DNA of 39,077 bases, from contig NZ_JAFBIS010000020.1 in NCBI RefSeq assembly GCF_021531435.1, positions 1 to 39,077 of the forward strand. The letters run 5' to 3'. Made by a program: the position numbers and the translations under genes. This DNA comes from Oscillibacter valericigenes (GTDB lineage Bacteria > Bacillota > Clostridia > Oscillospirales > Oscillospiraceae). Shown here piece by piece: positions 22,932 through 30,264 of the stretch (position 1 is its first letter; each line of letters begins with the position of its first letter). The notes under the pieces are model-generated. The model made no database searches. It worked only from the letters and a program-made list of their open reading frames with translations, and was not told where the DNA came from.

Positions 22932-23573
22932 ATGGACTTCCGCATCATTGATATGGAGCAAGACCCCAGAAGGGATCAGTACGCTTATTTCCGCTCCCTG
23001 GCGAATCCATACGTGGGCGTGACCGTGAACGTGGATGTCACAGCCCTGATGGAGTGGACCAAGGCGGGCCACAGTAATTTTTTCCTGACATTCCTCTACG
23101 CGGTCGTCCGGGCGGCCAACAGTGTGCCGGAGCTGCGGCGGCGCATCCGGGGAGAGCAGGTGGTGGAGTATGAAAATTGTCCGTCCTCCCATACGGTGGC
23201 GCTGGATAACGGCGCTTACTGCTATTGTCAACTGGAGACCAACAAACCCCTGAAGGATTTTTTGACTTACGCGGCGGAGGCCCAGAAACGGGCCAGGGAG
23301 CATCCCAGTCTGGACGACGGGGACAGCGAGAGCCTCTTCTTCGTCTCCTGCGTGCCCTGGCTCAGCTATACGTCCATCATACAGCCCGTGCCCGCCCCGG
23401 CGGACAGTAATCCCCGTATTACCTGGGGAAAGTATTTCCGACAGGGGGAGCAGGTTTTGATGCCGGTGACGCTGCTGGCCCACCACGCCCTGGTGGACGG
23501 CATCCATATCGCCCGGTTCTATGAGGCACTGGACCGGGAACTGGCAGCCATTGCGTCAGGGAAAAAAACGTAA
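22932..23573 (+). CDS. Chloramphenicol acetyltransferase family protein
   Basis: A 213-residue protein of the CatA (type A) trimeric acetyltransferase family. The catalytic motif HHxxxDG is intact as His184-His185-Ala-Leu-Val-Asp189-Gly190. Other CatA hallmarks are NFFLTFLYAVVRAAN near 49-63, FVSCVPWLSYTS near 137-148 (with the Ser and Thr around the substrate) and WGKYFRQGEQVLMPV near 165-179. CatA enzymes acetylate chloramphenicol with acetyl-CoA, but chromosomal homologues in gut Clostridia may act on other compounds and need not give resistance. Length is standard. GGGAG precedes the ATG. It stands alone with its own promoter and terminator and no mobile-element genes around it, so recent acquisition is not evident. 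Confidence 0.88.
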   Translation: MDFRIIDMEQDPRRDQYAYFRSLANPYVGVTVNVDVTALMEWTKAGHSNFFLTFLYAVVRAANSVPELRRRIRGEQVVEYENCPSSHTVALDNGAYCYCQLETNKPLKDFLTYAAEAQKRAREHPSLDDGDSESLFFVSCVPWLSYTSIIQPVPAPADSNPRITWGKYFRQGEQVLMPVTLLAHHALVDGIHIARFYEALDRELAAIASGKKT

Positions 23574-23574
23574 A

Positions 23575-23604
23575 AAAGCGGCACGCCGAAGCGTGCCGCT
23601 TTGC
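23575..23604. terminator. Bidirectional terminator between CatA-like and NlpC/P60 genes
   Basis: AAAGCGGCACGC/GCGTGCCGCTTT with loop CGAA (23575-23586 with 23591-23602), A-run before it; it suits both convergent genes. Confidence 0.9.
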
Positions 23605-23615
23605 TTATGTAGGGA

Positions 23616-24515
23616 TCAGACGTGGATGCCGCCCACAAAGTAGGTGTTGTAATAGCCGCTGGTCAGGTCGCTGATGATGACGCCGTTGCTCTTGGAAGAA
23701 GAGGAGTGGATAAACTGACCGCCGCCGACATAAATACCGGCATGGGAGCAGGCCTTGCCCGCGTTGCGGCTGGGATCGTTGAAGAACACCAGGTCACCGG
23801 GCTGCAGGGCGCCGATGCTGTACACTTTGGTGCCGATGCCGCTCTGCCACTGGCCGGTGGCGGTGTGGGGCAGAGAGTAGCCGTGCTGCTTGTAGATATA
23901 CATGGTGAAGCCGGAGCAGTCAAAACCGCTGGGGGAGGCGCCGCCGTAAACATAGCGGGTGCCCAGATGCTGCTTGGCGGTCGCCACGATACCGCTGGCG
24001 GAGGAAGAGGAATCAGAAGTGGTCAGATCCAGGAAATCGCTGCGGATAAAGCCCTCGGTGCCATATTTGCAGGTGACGTCGTACCAGCCGTCCACGAAGC
24101 CGTTGACGGTAACGACGGTGCCGGCATCGACAGAGGCCAGAACCTCGCTGTCCGTGCTGGCGTCAGAGCGGACATTTACGCCATCCGCATTGACGCGGCC
24201 GTAGGACTCAAACACATTGTCCTGGTCAATGACCATGTAATCGGCGGAGACAAAGCCGGTACTGCCGTTGAAAGCGACCTTATACCAGCCGTCCAGCGTA
24301 TCGTCCAGAACGGCTACGGCAACGCCCTTGTCCAGAGTGGTCACGATAGAGGCAGAAGTGGAGGCCTCGGCTCTCATGCGCAGGGAGGAGCCGGTAGTGG
24401 CGCCCACGGCGACAGCCATATCTTCCTCGGCAGCCATCGCAAAGCCCGCCAGCAGCATGGTCGCCGCGGCGGAGATGACAAGGACCTTGGCTGCCTTGCT
24501 TACGAAGTGTGTCAT
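23616..24515 (-). CDS. Secreted SH3-domain NlpC/P60 peptidoglycan hydrolase
   Basis: A 299-residue exported cell-wall endopeptidase. A signal peptide covers about 1-29 (basic start, hydrophobic core, AMAAE cleavage region). Two bacterial SH3 domains follow (about 37-96 and 104-164, each with the R-x-x-A/S-S-T-S pattern and DGWYKV or DGWYDV), then a Ser-rich linker and the NlpC/P60 domain (175-299). The catalytic Cys200 lies in FDCSGF and His258 in CSHAGIYVGG, with His270 a likely third residue. Family enzymes cut D-Glu to diamino-acid bonds in stem peptides. Start at 24515 is supported by AAAGGAAG upstream. A small unknown gene lies 43 bases upstream and probably shares the transcript. Confidence 0.92.
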   Translation of the reverse strand: MTHFVSKAAKVLVISAAATMLLAGFAMAAEEDMAVAVGATTGSSLRMRAEASTSASIVTTLDKGVAVAVLDDTLDGWYKVAFNGSTGFVSADYMVIDQDNVFESYGRVNADGVNVRSDASTDSEVLASVDAGTVVTVNGFVDGWYDVTCKYGTEGFIRSDFLDLTTSDSSSSASGIVATAKQHLGTRYVYGGASPSGFDCSGFTMYIYKQHGYSLPHTATGQWQSGIGTKVYSIGALQPGDLVFFNDPSRNAGKACSHAGIYVGGGQFIHSSSSKSNGVIISDLTSGYYNTYFVGGIHV

Positions 24516-24558
24516 GGGTGTACGCTTCCTTTCGTCAAGTCTTTTGTATGGGGCGGGC

Positions 24559-24867
24559 TTACTTTTCCTTTCCGGCAAGCGCCCGTTCCAGCCAAATGGC
24601 GGCGATGTCCATCGCGGCGTACAGGCTGTCCTTTTCGCTCTTTTTGACCACCCGGTCACGGGATTTCAGGTCGGGATCCGTCAGCTGGAGCTGGATGGAG
24701 ACCTTGGTGGCAACATCCAGATCCTGCTCCTTTTTGGTGTCCAGAACCTGCATCATAATGATATATTTCTCAGCCATCGTTCCGTAGTAGATCAGATTGT
24801 CTACCCGGCGGAGCGGATGGCCCTTATAGATCAAACCTTCGGTTTTTGCGCTCTTGGATTCTGCCAT
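24559..24867 (-). CDS. Small conserved-looking protein of unknown function
   Basis: A 102-residue soluble protein with no signal peptide or membrane helix. It is rich in charged residues, with a mixed beta-like region (LIYKGHPLRRVDNLIYYG, YIIMMQVLDTKK) and helical ends. I do not recognise it. The ATG at 24867 follows AGGGAG by nine bases and a near-consensus promoter. It precedes the NlpC/P60 gene in the same direction with a 43-base gap, which suggests co-expression. Nothing indicates a catalytic function. Confidence 0.72.
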   Translation of the reverse strand: MAESKSAKTEGLIYKGHPLRRVDNLIYYGTMAEKYIIMMQVLDTKKEQDLDVATKVSIQLQLTDPDLKSRDRVVKKSEKDSLYAAMDIAAIWLERALAGKEK

Positions 24868-24897
24868 GGAAACACTCCCTTGAAAAATTGTAACCGA

Positions 24898-24926
24898 ATT
24901 GTAACATATTTTTTCCGATTTGTCAA
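24898..24926 (-). promoter_or_regulatory. Promoter of the small gene and NlpC/P60 operon
   Basis: TTGACA (24921-24926), 17 bases, TACAAT (24898-24903) on the minus strand, a strong housekeeping-type promoter. Confidence 0.85.
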
Positions 24927-24970
24927 CATTGGGACCGGAAAGAAAAAGTGGTAAATGTAACCACTACAAA

Positions 24971-25004
24971 AAAGAGTGAGTATCCGAAGGGATACTCACT
25001 CTTT
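24971..25004 (-). terminator. Terminator of the methionine synthase operon
   Basis: AAAGAGTGAGTATC/GATACTCACTCTTT, a 14-bp stem with a six-base loop and further T on the minus strand, directly after the MetF-fusion stop. Confidence 0.92.
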
Positions 25005-25005
25005 T

Positions 25006-26763
25006 TTATAGGATCTCGCGGATGATGCGGGCGATCAGCTCCACCCGGCGGAAAGGCGTCATCACGTAAAGACCGTCAGTGTAAGGCTCAATTTCGTGAG
25101 CTACACGGGAGGAAATGGCGGTGGCCAGGGTCTCGGCTTCGTCCCGGTCCTTGTCCTTATACAGCTCGATGATCTCGTCACACACCCGCATTCCCGCGAT
25201 TTCGTTGTTCAGGAAGCAGGCGTTGCGGTAGCTGACGACGGGGAAGATGCCGCCCAGAATTTTGCCGTTCAGGGTCTCTCTGGCCCGTTTCAGGTTGTCC
25301 AGAGCCTCCCGGGACAGCACCGGCTGGGTCAGGAATCCGGCCACGCCGTTTTCCTCCTTTTCCCGTGCCATCTTCAGCTGCATATCAAAGTTTTTGGCGT
25401 TGACATTCAGGGCACCGAAAATCTGGAAGGGCGTGGTCAGCTGTTCATTCAGGCCGCTGACGTACCGGGCCAGCTTCCGGGAGTTGAAATTGAACACGCT
25501 CTTGACCTCGTCCCGGTCCTCCGTGGGGATGGGATCGCCGGTGACCAGCAGGACGTTGTGGACGCCCTCCATGGAAAGCCCCAGTAACAGCGCTTTGGTA
25601 GCGTTCAGATTCCGGTCCCGGCAGGTCATGTGGGGCAGGGGCTCCATGCCCAGCTCCCGACGGAGCTTGCAGGCCAGCAGGCTGCTGTCCGCCCGGGGGC
25701 GGCCGATGGGGCAGTCCGCGATGGTAATGGCATCGGCTCCGGCGTCCCGCAGGACCCGGACGCCCTCCAGGAAGGGCGTGATGTTGTCGTCCGCCGGTGG
25801 GTCCAGCTCCACGGCGATGACCCGCTTTCCGCTGTTCAGCTTCTCCGCCAGCGTGTTGACGGAGGGGGAACGGCGCTCCTCCGTCTTGACCGGTACGGCG
25901 GAAACCGCTTGGGAAGCCGGAGCTTCCAGGGCCTTCGCCGCCTGTGCGATATGGGCCGGGGTAGTGCCGCAGCAGCCGCCCACAATGACGGCGCCCGCCT
26001 GAACGATTTGGGCCAGCTTCTGGCCGAAGTATTCCGGCGCACCGTGGTAGACCGTTCGGCGGCCAAGCACCGTGGGATAGCCGGCGTTGGGCATGACGGA
26101 GAGAGGCTTTTCCAGGGGAGAGAGCGTTTGGATGTATTCCAGCAGATGGTGGGGGCCGGAGACACAGTTGAAGCCCGCGGCGTCCACCTCGGGCAGCGCG
26201 GCGGTCCGGCGGTACAGCTCATCGCCGGAGACGCCGTACCGGGTGACGCCGCCGGGAGCCACGGCGAAGGAGACGATGAGGTACGCCTCCGGGCACTGGG
26301 CCTTTAAATGGCGGGCAAGCTCCGGGATGCCGTCATCCGAGGGCAGGGTCTCCACCAGAAAGTGGCGGATACCGCAGTCCAGGAACCAGTCCGCCTGACG
26401 GCAGTAGAGCTCGCCGGGGGAAAGGGCGGCATCCTGGGGCGCGGGGCCCAGGTCCGCGAATACATAGGCGTCGAAGGCTGCCGCTTCTTCCCGGGCCAGG
26501 CGGCAGGCGGCGCCGATGATGTCCTGCGCCAAGCGCTCGTTTCCCTGTGCCAGGTCAACGCCCACGGAGAAGGTGTTGGTCTTGACGGCCCGGCATCCGG
26601 CTTCCAGATAGGCATGGTGGATGGCCCGGACCTCCTCCGGATGGTCCAGACACGCCTGTTCACACCGCTCCTCCGCCCGGCCGGGCAGGGCGGCGAACCA
26701 GGTGCCCATGGCACCGTCGAACAGCAGGGGACGGCCCTGCTTCAAATTACTTCTGATGTCCAT
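25006..26763 (-). CDS. Homocysteine S-methyltransferase / methylenetetrahydrofolate reductase fusion
   Basis: A 585-residue two-domain protein like B. subtilis YitJ. The N-terminal homocysteine methyltransferase domain (about 1-285) keeps the zinc ligands Cys200 (FNCVSG) and Cys264-Cys265 (VGGCCGTTP), and starts with LLFDGAMGTWF. The C-terminal domain (about 305-585) is MetF-like: VIAVELDPPADDNITPFLEG, ADAITIADCPIGRPRADS, HMTCRDRNLNATKALLLG and the NVLLVTGDPIPTEDRDE stretch for FAD and folate. It should make methyl-tetrahydrofolate and could itself methylate homocysteine. The ATG overlaps the MetH stop by one base (TAATG), so translation is coupled. It is the last gene of the unit. Confidence 0.93.
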   Translation of the reverse strand: MDIRSNLKQGRPLLFDGAMGTWFAALPGRAEERCEQACLDHPEEVRAIHHAYLEAGCRAVKTNTFSVGVDLAQGNERLAQDIIGAACRLAREEAAAFDAYVFADLGPAPQDAALSPGELYCRQADWFLDCGIRHFLVETLPSDDGIPELARHLKAQCPEAYLIVSFAVAPGGVTRYGVSGDELYRRTAALPEVDAAGFNCVSGPHHLLEYIQTLSPLEKPLSVMPNAGYPTVLGRRTVYHGAPEYFGQKLAQIVQAGAVIVGGCCGTTPAHIAQAAKALEAPASQAVSAVPVKTEERRSPSVNTLAEKLNSGKRVIAVELDPPADDNITPFLEGVRVLRDAGADAITIADCPIGRPRADSSLLACKLRRELGMEPLPHMTCRDRNLNATKALLLGLSMEGVHNVLLVTGDPIPTEDRDEVKSVFNFNSRKLARYVSGLNEQLTTPFQIFGALNVNAKNFDMQLKMAREKEENGVAGFLTQPVLSREALDNLKRARETLNGKILGGIFPVVSYRNACFLNNEIAGMRVCDEIIELYKDKDRDEAETLATAISSRVAHEIEPYTDGLYVMTPFRRVELIARIIREIL

Positions 26764-29129
26764 TATCCCAAGACCTTTCTGGCGATCTCCACCGACTGGC
26801 GGGCGTCTTTTGCATAGTAATCGGCGCCCATCTGGGCGGCGTATTCCGGCGTCACCACCGCGCCGCCCACGAAGGTCACGGGGGGCTGAGGCAGCGCCCG
26901 GAGCTGGCGGATGGTCTCCTCCATGGCGGGAAGGGTGGTGGTCATCAGGGCGGACAGGCCCACCAGGTGGATGTCCTGCTCGATCGCTGTTTGAACGATG
27001 ACCTCCGGCGGCACGTCCCGGCCCAGGTCCAGCACCTCGTAGCCGTAATTTTCCAGCACGGTGCGGACGATGTTCTTGCCGATGTCGTGGATGTCCCCCT
27101 GGACGGTGGCGATGATGAGGCGGCCCTTTTTCACGGGAGTGCCGCCCTTTTGAGCGATGGAAGTGCGGATGACCTCGAATACGGCCTGGGCTGCCTGGGC
27201 CGCGCCCAGGAGCTGGGGCAGGAAGGCTTTGCCTTTTTCATACCGCTCGCCCACCAGGTCCAGGGCGGGGATGAGCCGGTTTTCCACAAGGGACAATTCA
27301 TCCTCGCTTTGCAGGGCGGTTTTCGCAAGAGCGGCGGCGTCCGCCTGGAGGCCCCGGACGATGGCATCCTCCAGAGTCATGCTGCCGCTGGCGGCAGGGG
27401 CGGCGGCAGTGGCCGGTTCGTCGGCAAAGCGGGCGATGTAGGCCTGGCACTGGGCGTCCTCGCCGGAGAGCACCCGGAAGGCGGACACCGCGTCCATCAT
27501 GGCCTTCTGATTGGGGTTGATGATGGGTAAAGTCAGGCCCGCGTACATGGCCTGAGTCAGGAAGTTTTCCGTGACAAGGGCGCGGTTGGGCAGGCCGAAG
27601 GAGATATTGGACACGCCCAGCACCGTCTGCAGGCCCAATTCGTGGCGCACGGCGTGGACGGCTTTCAGCGTTTCCACCGCCTGCTCCTGCTGGGCGGAGA
27701 CCGTCAGCGTCAGGCAGTCCATCCAGACGTCCTCCCTGGGGATGCCGTAGGACAGGGCCGCGTCCAGGATGCGGCGGGCGATAGCCACCCGCTGCTCCGC
27801 CGACTGGGGGATGCCGCCCTTGTCCAGGGTCAGGCCCACCACGGCGGCGCCGTATTTTTTCACGATGGGCAGGATGCGGTCCAGCACTTCCGCCTCGCCG
27901 TTGACGGAATTCACCGCCGCCTTGCCGTTGTAGACCCGCAGGCCTGCCTCCAGAGCGGCGGGGTTGGAGGAATCCAATTGTAAAGGAAGGGAAAGTGCGC
28001 TTTGCAGGTGCTTCACCACCCGTGGCAGCATGACTACCTCGTCCACGCCGGGGAAGCCCACGTTCACGTCCAGGATGTCGGCTCCGGCGTCCTCCTGCTG
28101 GATGGCGACATCCAGAATGTAGTCCAGGTCGTTTTCCAGCAGCGCCTGCTGGAACCGCTTTTTTCCGGTAGGGTTTACCCGCTCGCCGATGACCCGCACG
28201 CCGTCCAGACGGCAGGTGGTGACGGGGGTGCAGACGCAGCAGGTATCGTCATAGGTGCGGGGAGCAGGGACTTTTCCCGCCAGAGCCGCTTTCAGGCAGC
28301 GGATGTAGTCCGGGGAGGTGCCGCAGCAGCCGCCTACGATGGTGACGCCTGCCTCCACGCAGGGCAGGAGCGCGGCGGCGAAGGCTTCCGGCCCCATGTC
28401 GTAGTGGCCGTCCACCGGGTCGGGCAGGCCCGCGTTGGGCTTCGCCACCACCGGCAGCCGGGTGTTCCGGCACAGCTCTGCCAGCAGGGGGGCCAGCTTG
28501 TCCGGGCCCAGGGAGCAGTTCAGACCGATGGCGTCGGCGCCCAATCCCTCCAGCGTCCGGGCCATGGCGGAGACGGTGCAGCCGGTAAAGGTGCGGCCAC
28601 TCTTCTCGAAGGACATGGTGACGAGAGCGGGAAGGGCGGTGTTCTCCTTCACCGCCAACAGGGCGGCCTTGGTCTCGTACAGGTCAGTCATGGTCTCAAT
28701 GGCCACTAGGTCGGCTCCGGATTTCTCGCCGGCCACGACCATCTCCCGGAACAGGTCATAGGCCCGCTCGAAGGTCAGGGTGCCCATGGGTTCCAGCAAC
28801 TCGCCCAGAGGGCCCATGTCCAGCGCCACCCGGACGCCGGTCCCGGCGGCAGCTTCCTTAGCGACGGAGATAGCGGCGGTGACGATCTCCTCCACACTGT
28901 GGCCCGTCCGGGCCAGCTTCAGGCCGTTGGCGCCGAAGGTATTGGCGTAGACCACCTGGCTGCCTGCCTGAATGTATTCCTCATAGACGCTCCGCAGCAG
29001 GGCGGGGTCGGTGAGATTCAGCAGCTCCGGCTGGCCGCCGGGGGGCAGGCCCCGCTGCTGCAAAACGGTGCCCATGGCGCCGTCCAGAATCAAAAATTCC
29101 CGGGTGGGGTCGAAAAAATCAAAGGCCAC
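26763..29129 (-). CDS. metH: Cobalamin-dependent methionine synthase lacking the activation domain
   Basis: A 788-residue MetH that moves the methyl group of methyl-tetrahydrofolate to homocysteine through cobalamin. Domains in order: homocysteine-binding with zinc site (LNCSLG and GGCCGTSPDY, to about 300), pterin-binding (VIGERVNPTGKKRF near 315 to about 560), cap region, and B12-binding at the C-terminus with the signature Asp679-x-His681-x-x-Gly684 (QGDIHDIGKN) and LVGLSALMTTT. The C-terminal S-adenosylmethionine reactivation domain of E. coli MetH is absent; it is a separate gene overlapping the start by 11 bases. The start is GTG at 29129, with AAAGGAGG eight bases upstream; longer frames lack a ribosome site. 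Confidence 0.93.
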   Translation of the reverse strand: MAFDFFDPTREFLILDGAMGTVLQQRGLPPGGQPELLNLTDPALLRSVYEEYIQAGSQVVYANTFGANGLKLARTGHSVEEIVTAAISVAKEAAAGTGVRVALDMGPLGELLEPMGTLTFERAYDLFREMVVAGEKSGADLVAIETMTDLYETKAALLAVKENTALPALVTMSFEKSGRTFTGCTVSAMARTLEGLGADAIGLNCSLGPDKLAPLLAELCRNTRLPVVAKPNAGLPDPVDGHYDMGPEAFAAALLPCVEAGVTIVGGCCGTSPDYIRCLKAALAGKVPAPRTYDDTCCVCTPVTTCRLDGVRVIGERVNPTGKKRFQQALLENDLDYILDVAIQQEDAGADILDVNVGFPGVDEVVMLPRVVKHLQSALSLPLQLDSSNPAALEAGLRVYNGKAAVNSVNGEAEVLDRILPIVKKYGAAVVGLTLDKGGIPQSAEQRVAIARRILDAALSYGIPREDVWMDCLTLTVSAQQEQAVETLKAVHAVRHELGLQTVLGVSNISFGLPNRALVTENFLTQAMYAGLTLPIINPNQKAMMDAVSAFRVLSGEDAQCQAYIARFADEPATAAAPAASGSMTLEDAIVRGLQADAAALAKTALQSEDELSLVENRLIPALDLVGERYEKGKAFLPQLLGAAQAAQAVFEVIRTSIAQKGGTPVKKGRLIIATVQGDIHDIGKNIVRTVLENYGYEVLDLGRDVPPEVIVQTAIEQDIHLVGLSALMTTTLPAMEETIRQLRALPQPPVTFVGGAVVTPEYAAQMGADYYAKDARQSVEIARKVLG

Positions 29130-29778
29130 AGGATTTTCCTCCTTTGCGAAGTGTACAGGTATTTCGCATGACACACCAGGCGCAGCCCCGGATGCGGGCC
29201 ATCTGGGGCTTCTCCGCAAGGCCGATGACGGCGGTGACGGACTTGCCGGGGTTCATCAGAAAGCTGGATGTCACGTGGATTCCCACCCGGCGTTCGGCGT
29301 CCAGAACGGCGCAGAGGCCGGGCTGTAGGGAAAGGGGCAGGTCGCCGTAGCCGGGAGAGAAGCGGTCCGTGAGATAGAGACCTGGAAACCGGGCGGCGAT
29401 GTCCCGCTCCGCCTCGTCGCAGCCCTGTTCCACCAGGGCGCTGCCGCAGGCGTCCAGAATGACGGCCCGGGCCATGTCGCGCACCTGGGCGGACCGCACC
29501 ATGGCATCAAACTTGGTCCCCAGAGTACAGGCCAGCAGGACGGCTTGGTCACATTGGGCCAGCATTCGTTCGGCGGTTTGGCCGGAGAGCAGGAGTTCCG
29601 TTCCAACGAGGCGGAAACCGGCCTCCTCCCGCGCCAGGGGGAATAACTTGTACGTATAGCGTGGCTGGACCTGGGCGGCCAGTTCCTCCGCCACGGCGGC
29701 GGCCTGCCGCCGCAGCTCCTCCGGCGGGTGAGGGCCCGCGCCAAGGTAGCGCAGGGCTTCGTCAATATCAGGCAGCAC
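29119..29778 (-). CDS. Methionine synthase reactivation domain protein
   Basis: A 219-residue stand-alone version of the MetH activation domain, which reductively remethylates inactive cob(II)alamin using S-adenosylmethionine. The diagnostic SAM-binding motif is RFSPGYGD at 139-146. TLGTKFD near 85 and ILDACGSALVEQ near 107 match known clostridial forms. A C-terminal Cys set (Cys199, Cys202, Cys208, Cys217, in GCAWC and RNTC) is absent from E. coli MetH and could bind a metal or iron-sulfur cluster, perhaps as electron donor; that is inference. The start is GTG with AGGGAGG nine bases upstream. First gene of the methionine operon, overlapping metH by 11 bases. Confidence 0.88.
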   Translation of the reverse strand: MLPDIDEALRYLGAGPHPPEELRRQAAAVAEELAAQVQPRYTYKLFPLAREEAGFRLVGTELLLSGQTAERMLAQCDQAVLLACTLGTKFDAMVRSAQVRDMARAVILDACGSALVEQGCDEAERDIAARFPGLYLTDRFSPGYGDLPLSLQPGLCAVLDAERRVGIHVTSSFLMNPGKSVTAVIGLAEKPQMARIRGCAWCVMRNTCTLRKGGKSCGL

Positions 29779-29811
29779 AGGCGGGGCCTCCCTTCTTCAG
29801 AATTACTACAT

Positions 29812-29840
29812 ATTATATAGGAATTGACAGCGTTTGACAA
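29812..29840 (-). promoter_or_regulatory. Promoter of the methionine synthase operon
   Basis: TTGTCA (29835-29840), 17 bases, TATAAT (29812-29817) on the minus strand. The leader is about 30 bases, so there is no room for a SAM riboswitch, T-box or cobalamin riboswitch. Confidence 0.85.
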
Positions 29841-29844
29841 CAAA

Positions 29845-29876
29845 AAATCCCGCGAGCATTTCGCTCGCGGGATTTT
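29845..29876 (-). terminator. Terminator after ireB
   Basis: AATCCCGCGAGC/GCTCGCGGGATT with a five-base loop and six T on the minus strand. It partly abuts the -35 of the next promoter. Confidence 0.92.
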
Positions 29877-29885
29877 CATCACGGT

Positions 29886-30131
29886 TTATTGCCCCAGATA
29901 CCGCCGCACCAGCACCTGCAGCAGCTCATCCCGGTCGATTTTGCGGATGAGGGTGCGGGCACCCATGTGGTTCGTGATATAGGTGGGGTCTTCGGACAGG
30001 ATATAGCCCACGATCTGGTTGATAGGGTTATAGCCCTTCTCCTCCAATGCCTGATAGACGGTGGTCAGGATTTGGTGGATCTCCGCGTCCTTTTCCATCG
30101 CAATGCTGAATTTACGGGTAAAGTCGTCCAT
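29886..30131 (-). CDS. ireB: IreB family regulatory phosphoprotein
   Basis: An 81-residue protein of the IreB/YrzL family (UPF0297). The hallmark [25 protein letters not shown] is present around residues 28-52, then [24 protein letters not shown]. In Enterococcus, IreB is phosphorylated on threonine by the PASTA kinase IreK and tunes cephalosporin resistance. Thr5 near the N-terminus is a possible phosphosite. Usual neighbours alaS, ruvX and a DUF1292 gene are missing here. ATG at 30131 follows AAAGGTGG by seven bases; the longer start at 30173 lies just after the promoter without a ribosome site. Confidence 0.93.
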   Translation of the reverse strand: MDDFTRKFSIAMEKDAEIHQILTTVYQALEEKGYNPINQIVGYILSEDPTYITNHMGARTLIRKIDRDELLQVLVRRYLGQ

Positions 30132-30177
30132 ACAGACACCACCTTTCTTTCTCTGCCGGGGTTTCAGATACAAGGCT

Positions 30178-30206
30178 AGTATACTCGCTTTTTGAAAAAC
30201 TGTAAA
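30178..30206 (-). promoter_or_regulatory. Promoter of ireB
   Basis: TTTACA (30201-30206), 17 bases, TATACT (30178-30183) on the minus strand, 47 bases before the ATG. Confidence 0.85.
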
Positions 30207-30264
30207 GCGTTTCCGAAGGAAATTTACGAAAGATTTTTACTTGAAGCCGTTCACCGGCCGGAAC

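Noticed and set aside
29779..29845. SAM or cobalamin riboswitch before the metH operon
   Set aside because: The promoter leaves a leader of about 30 bases and no conserved box is seen.
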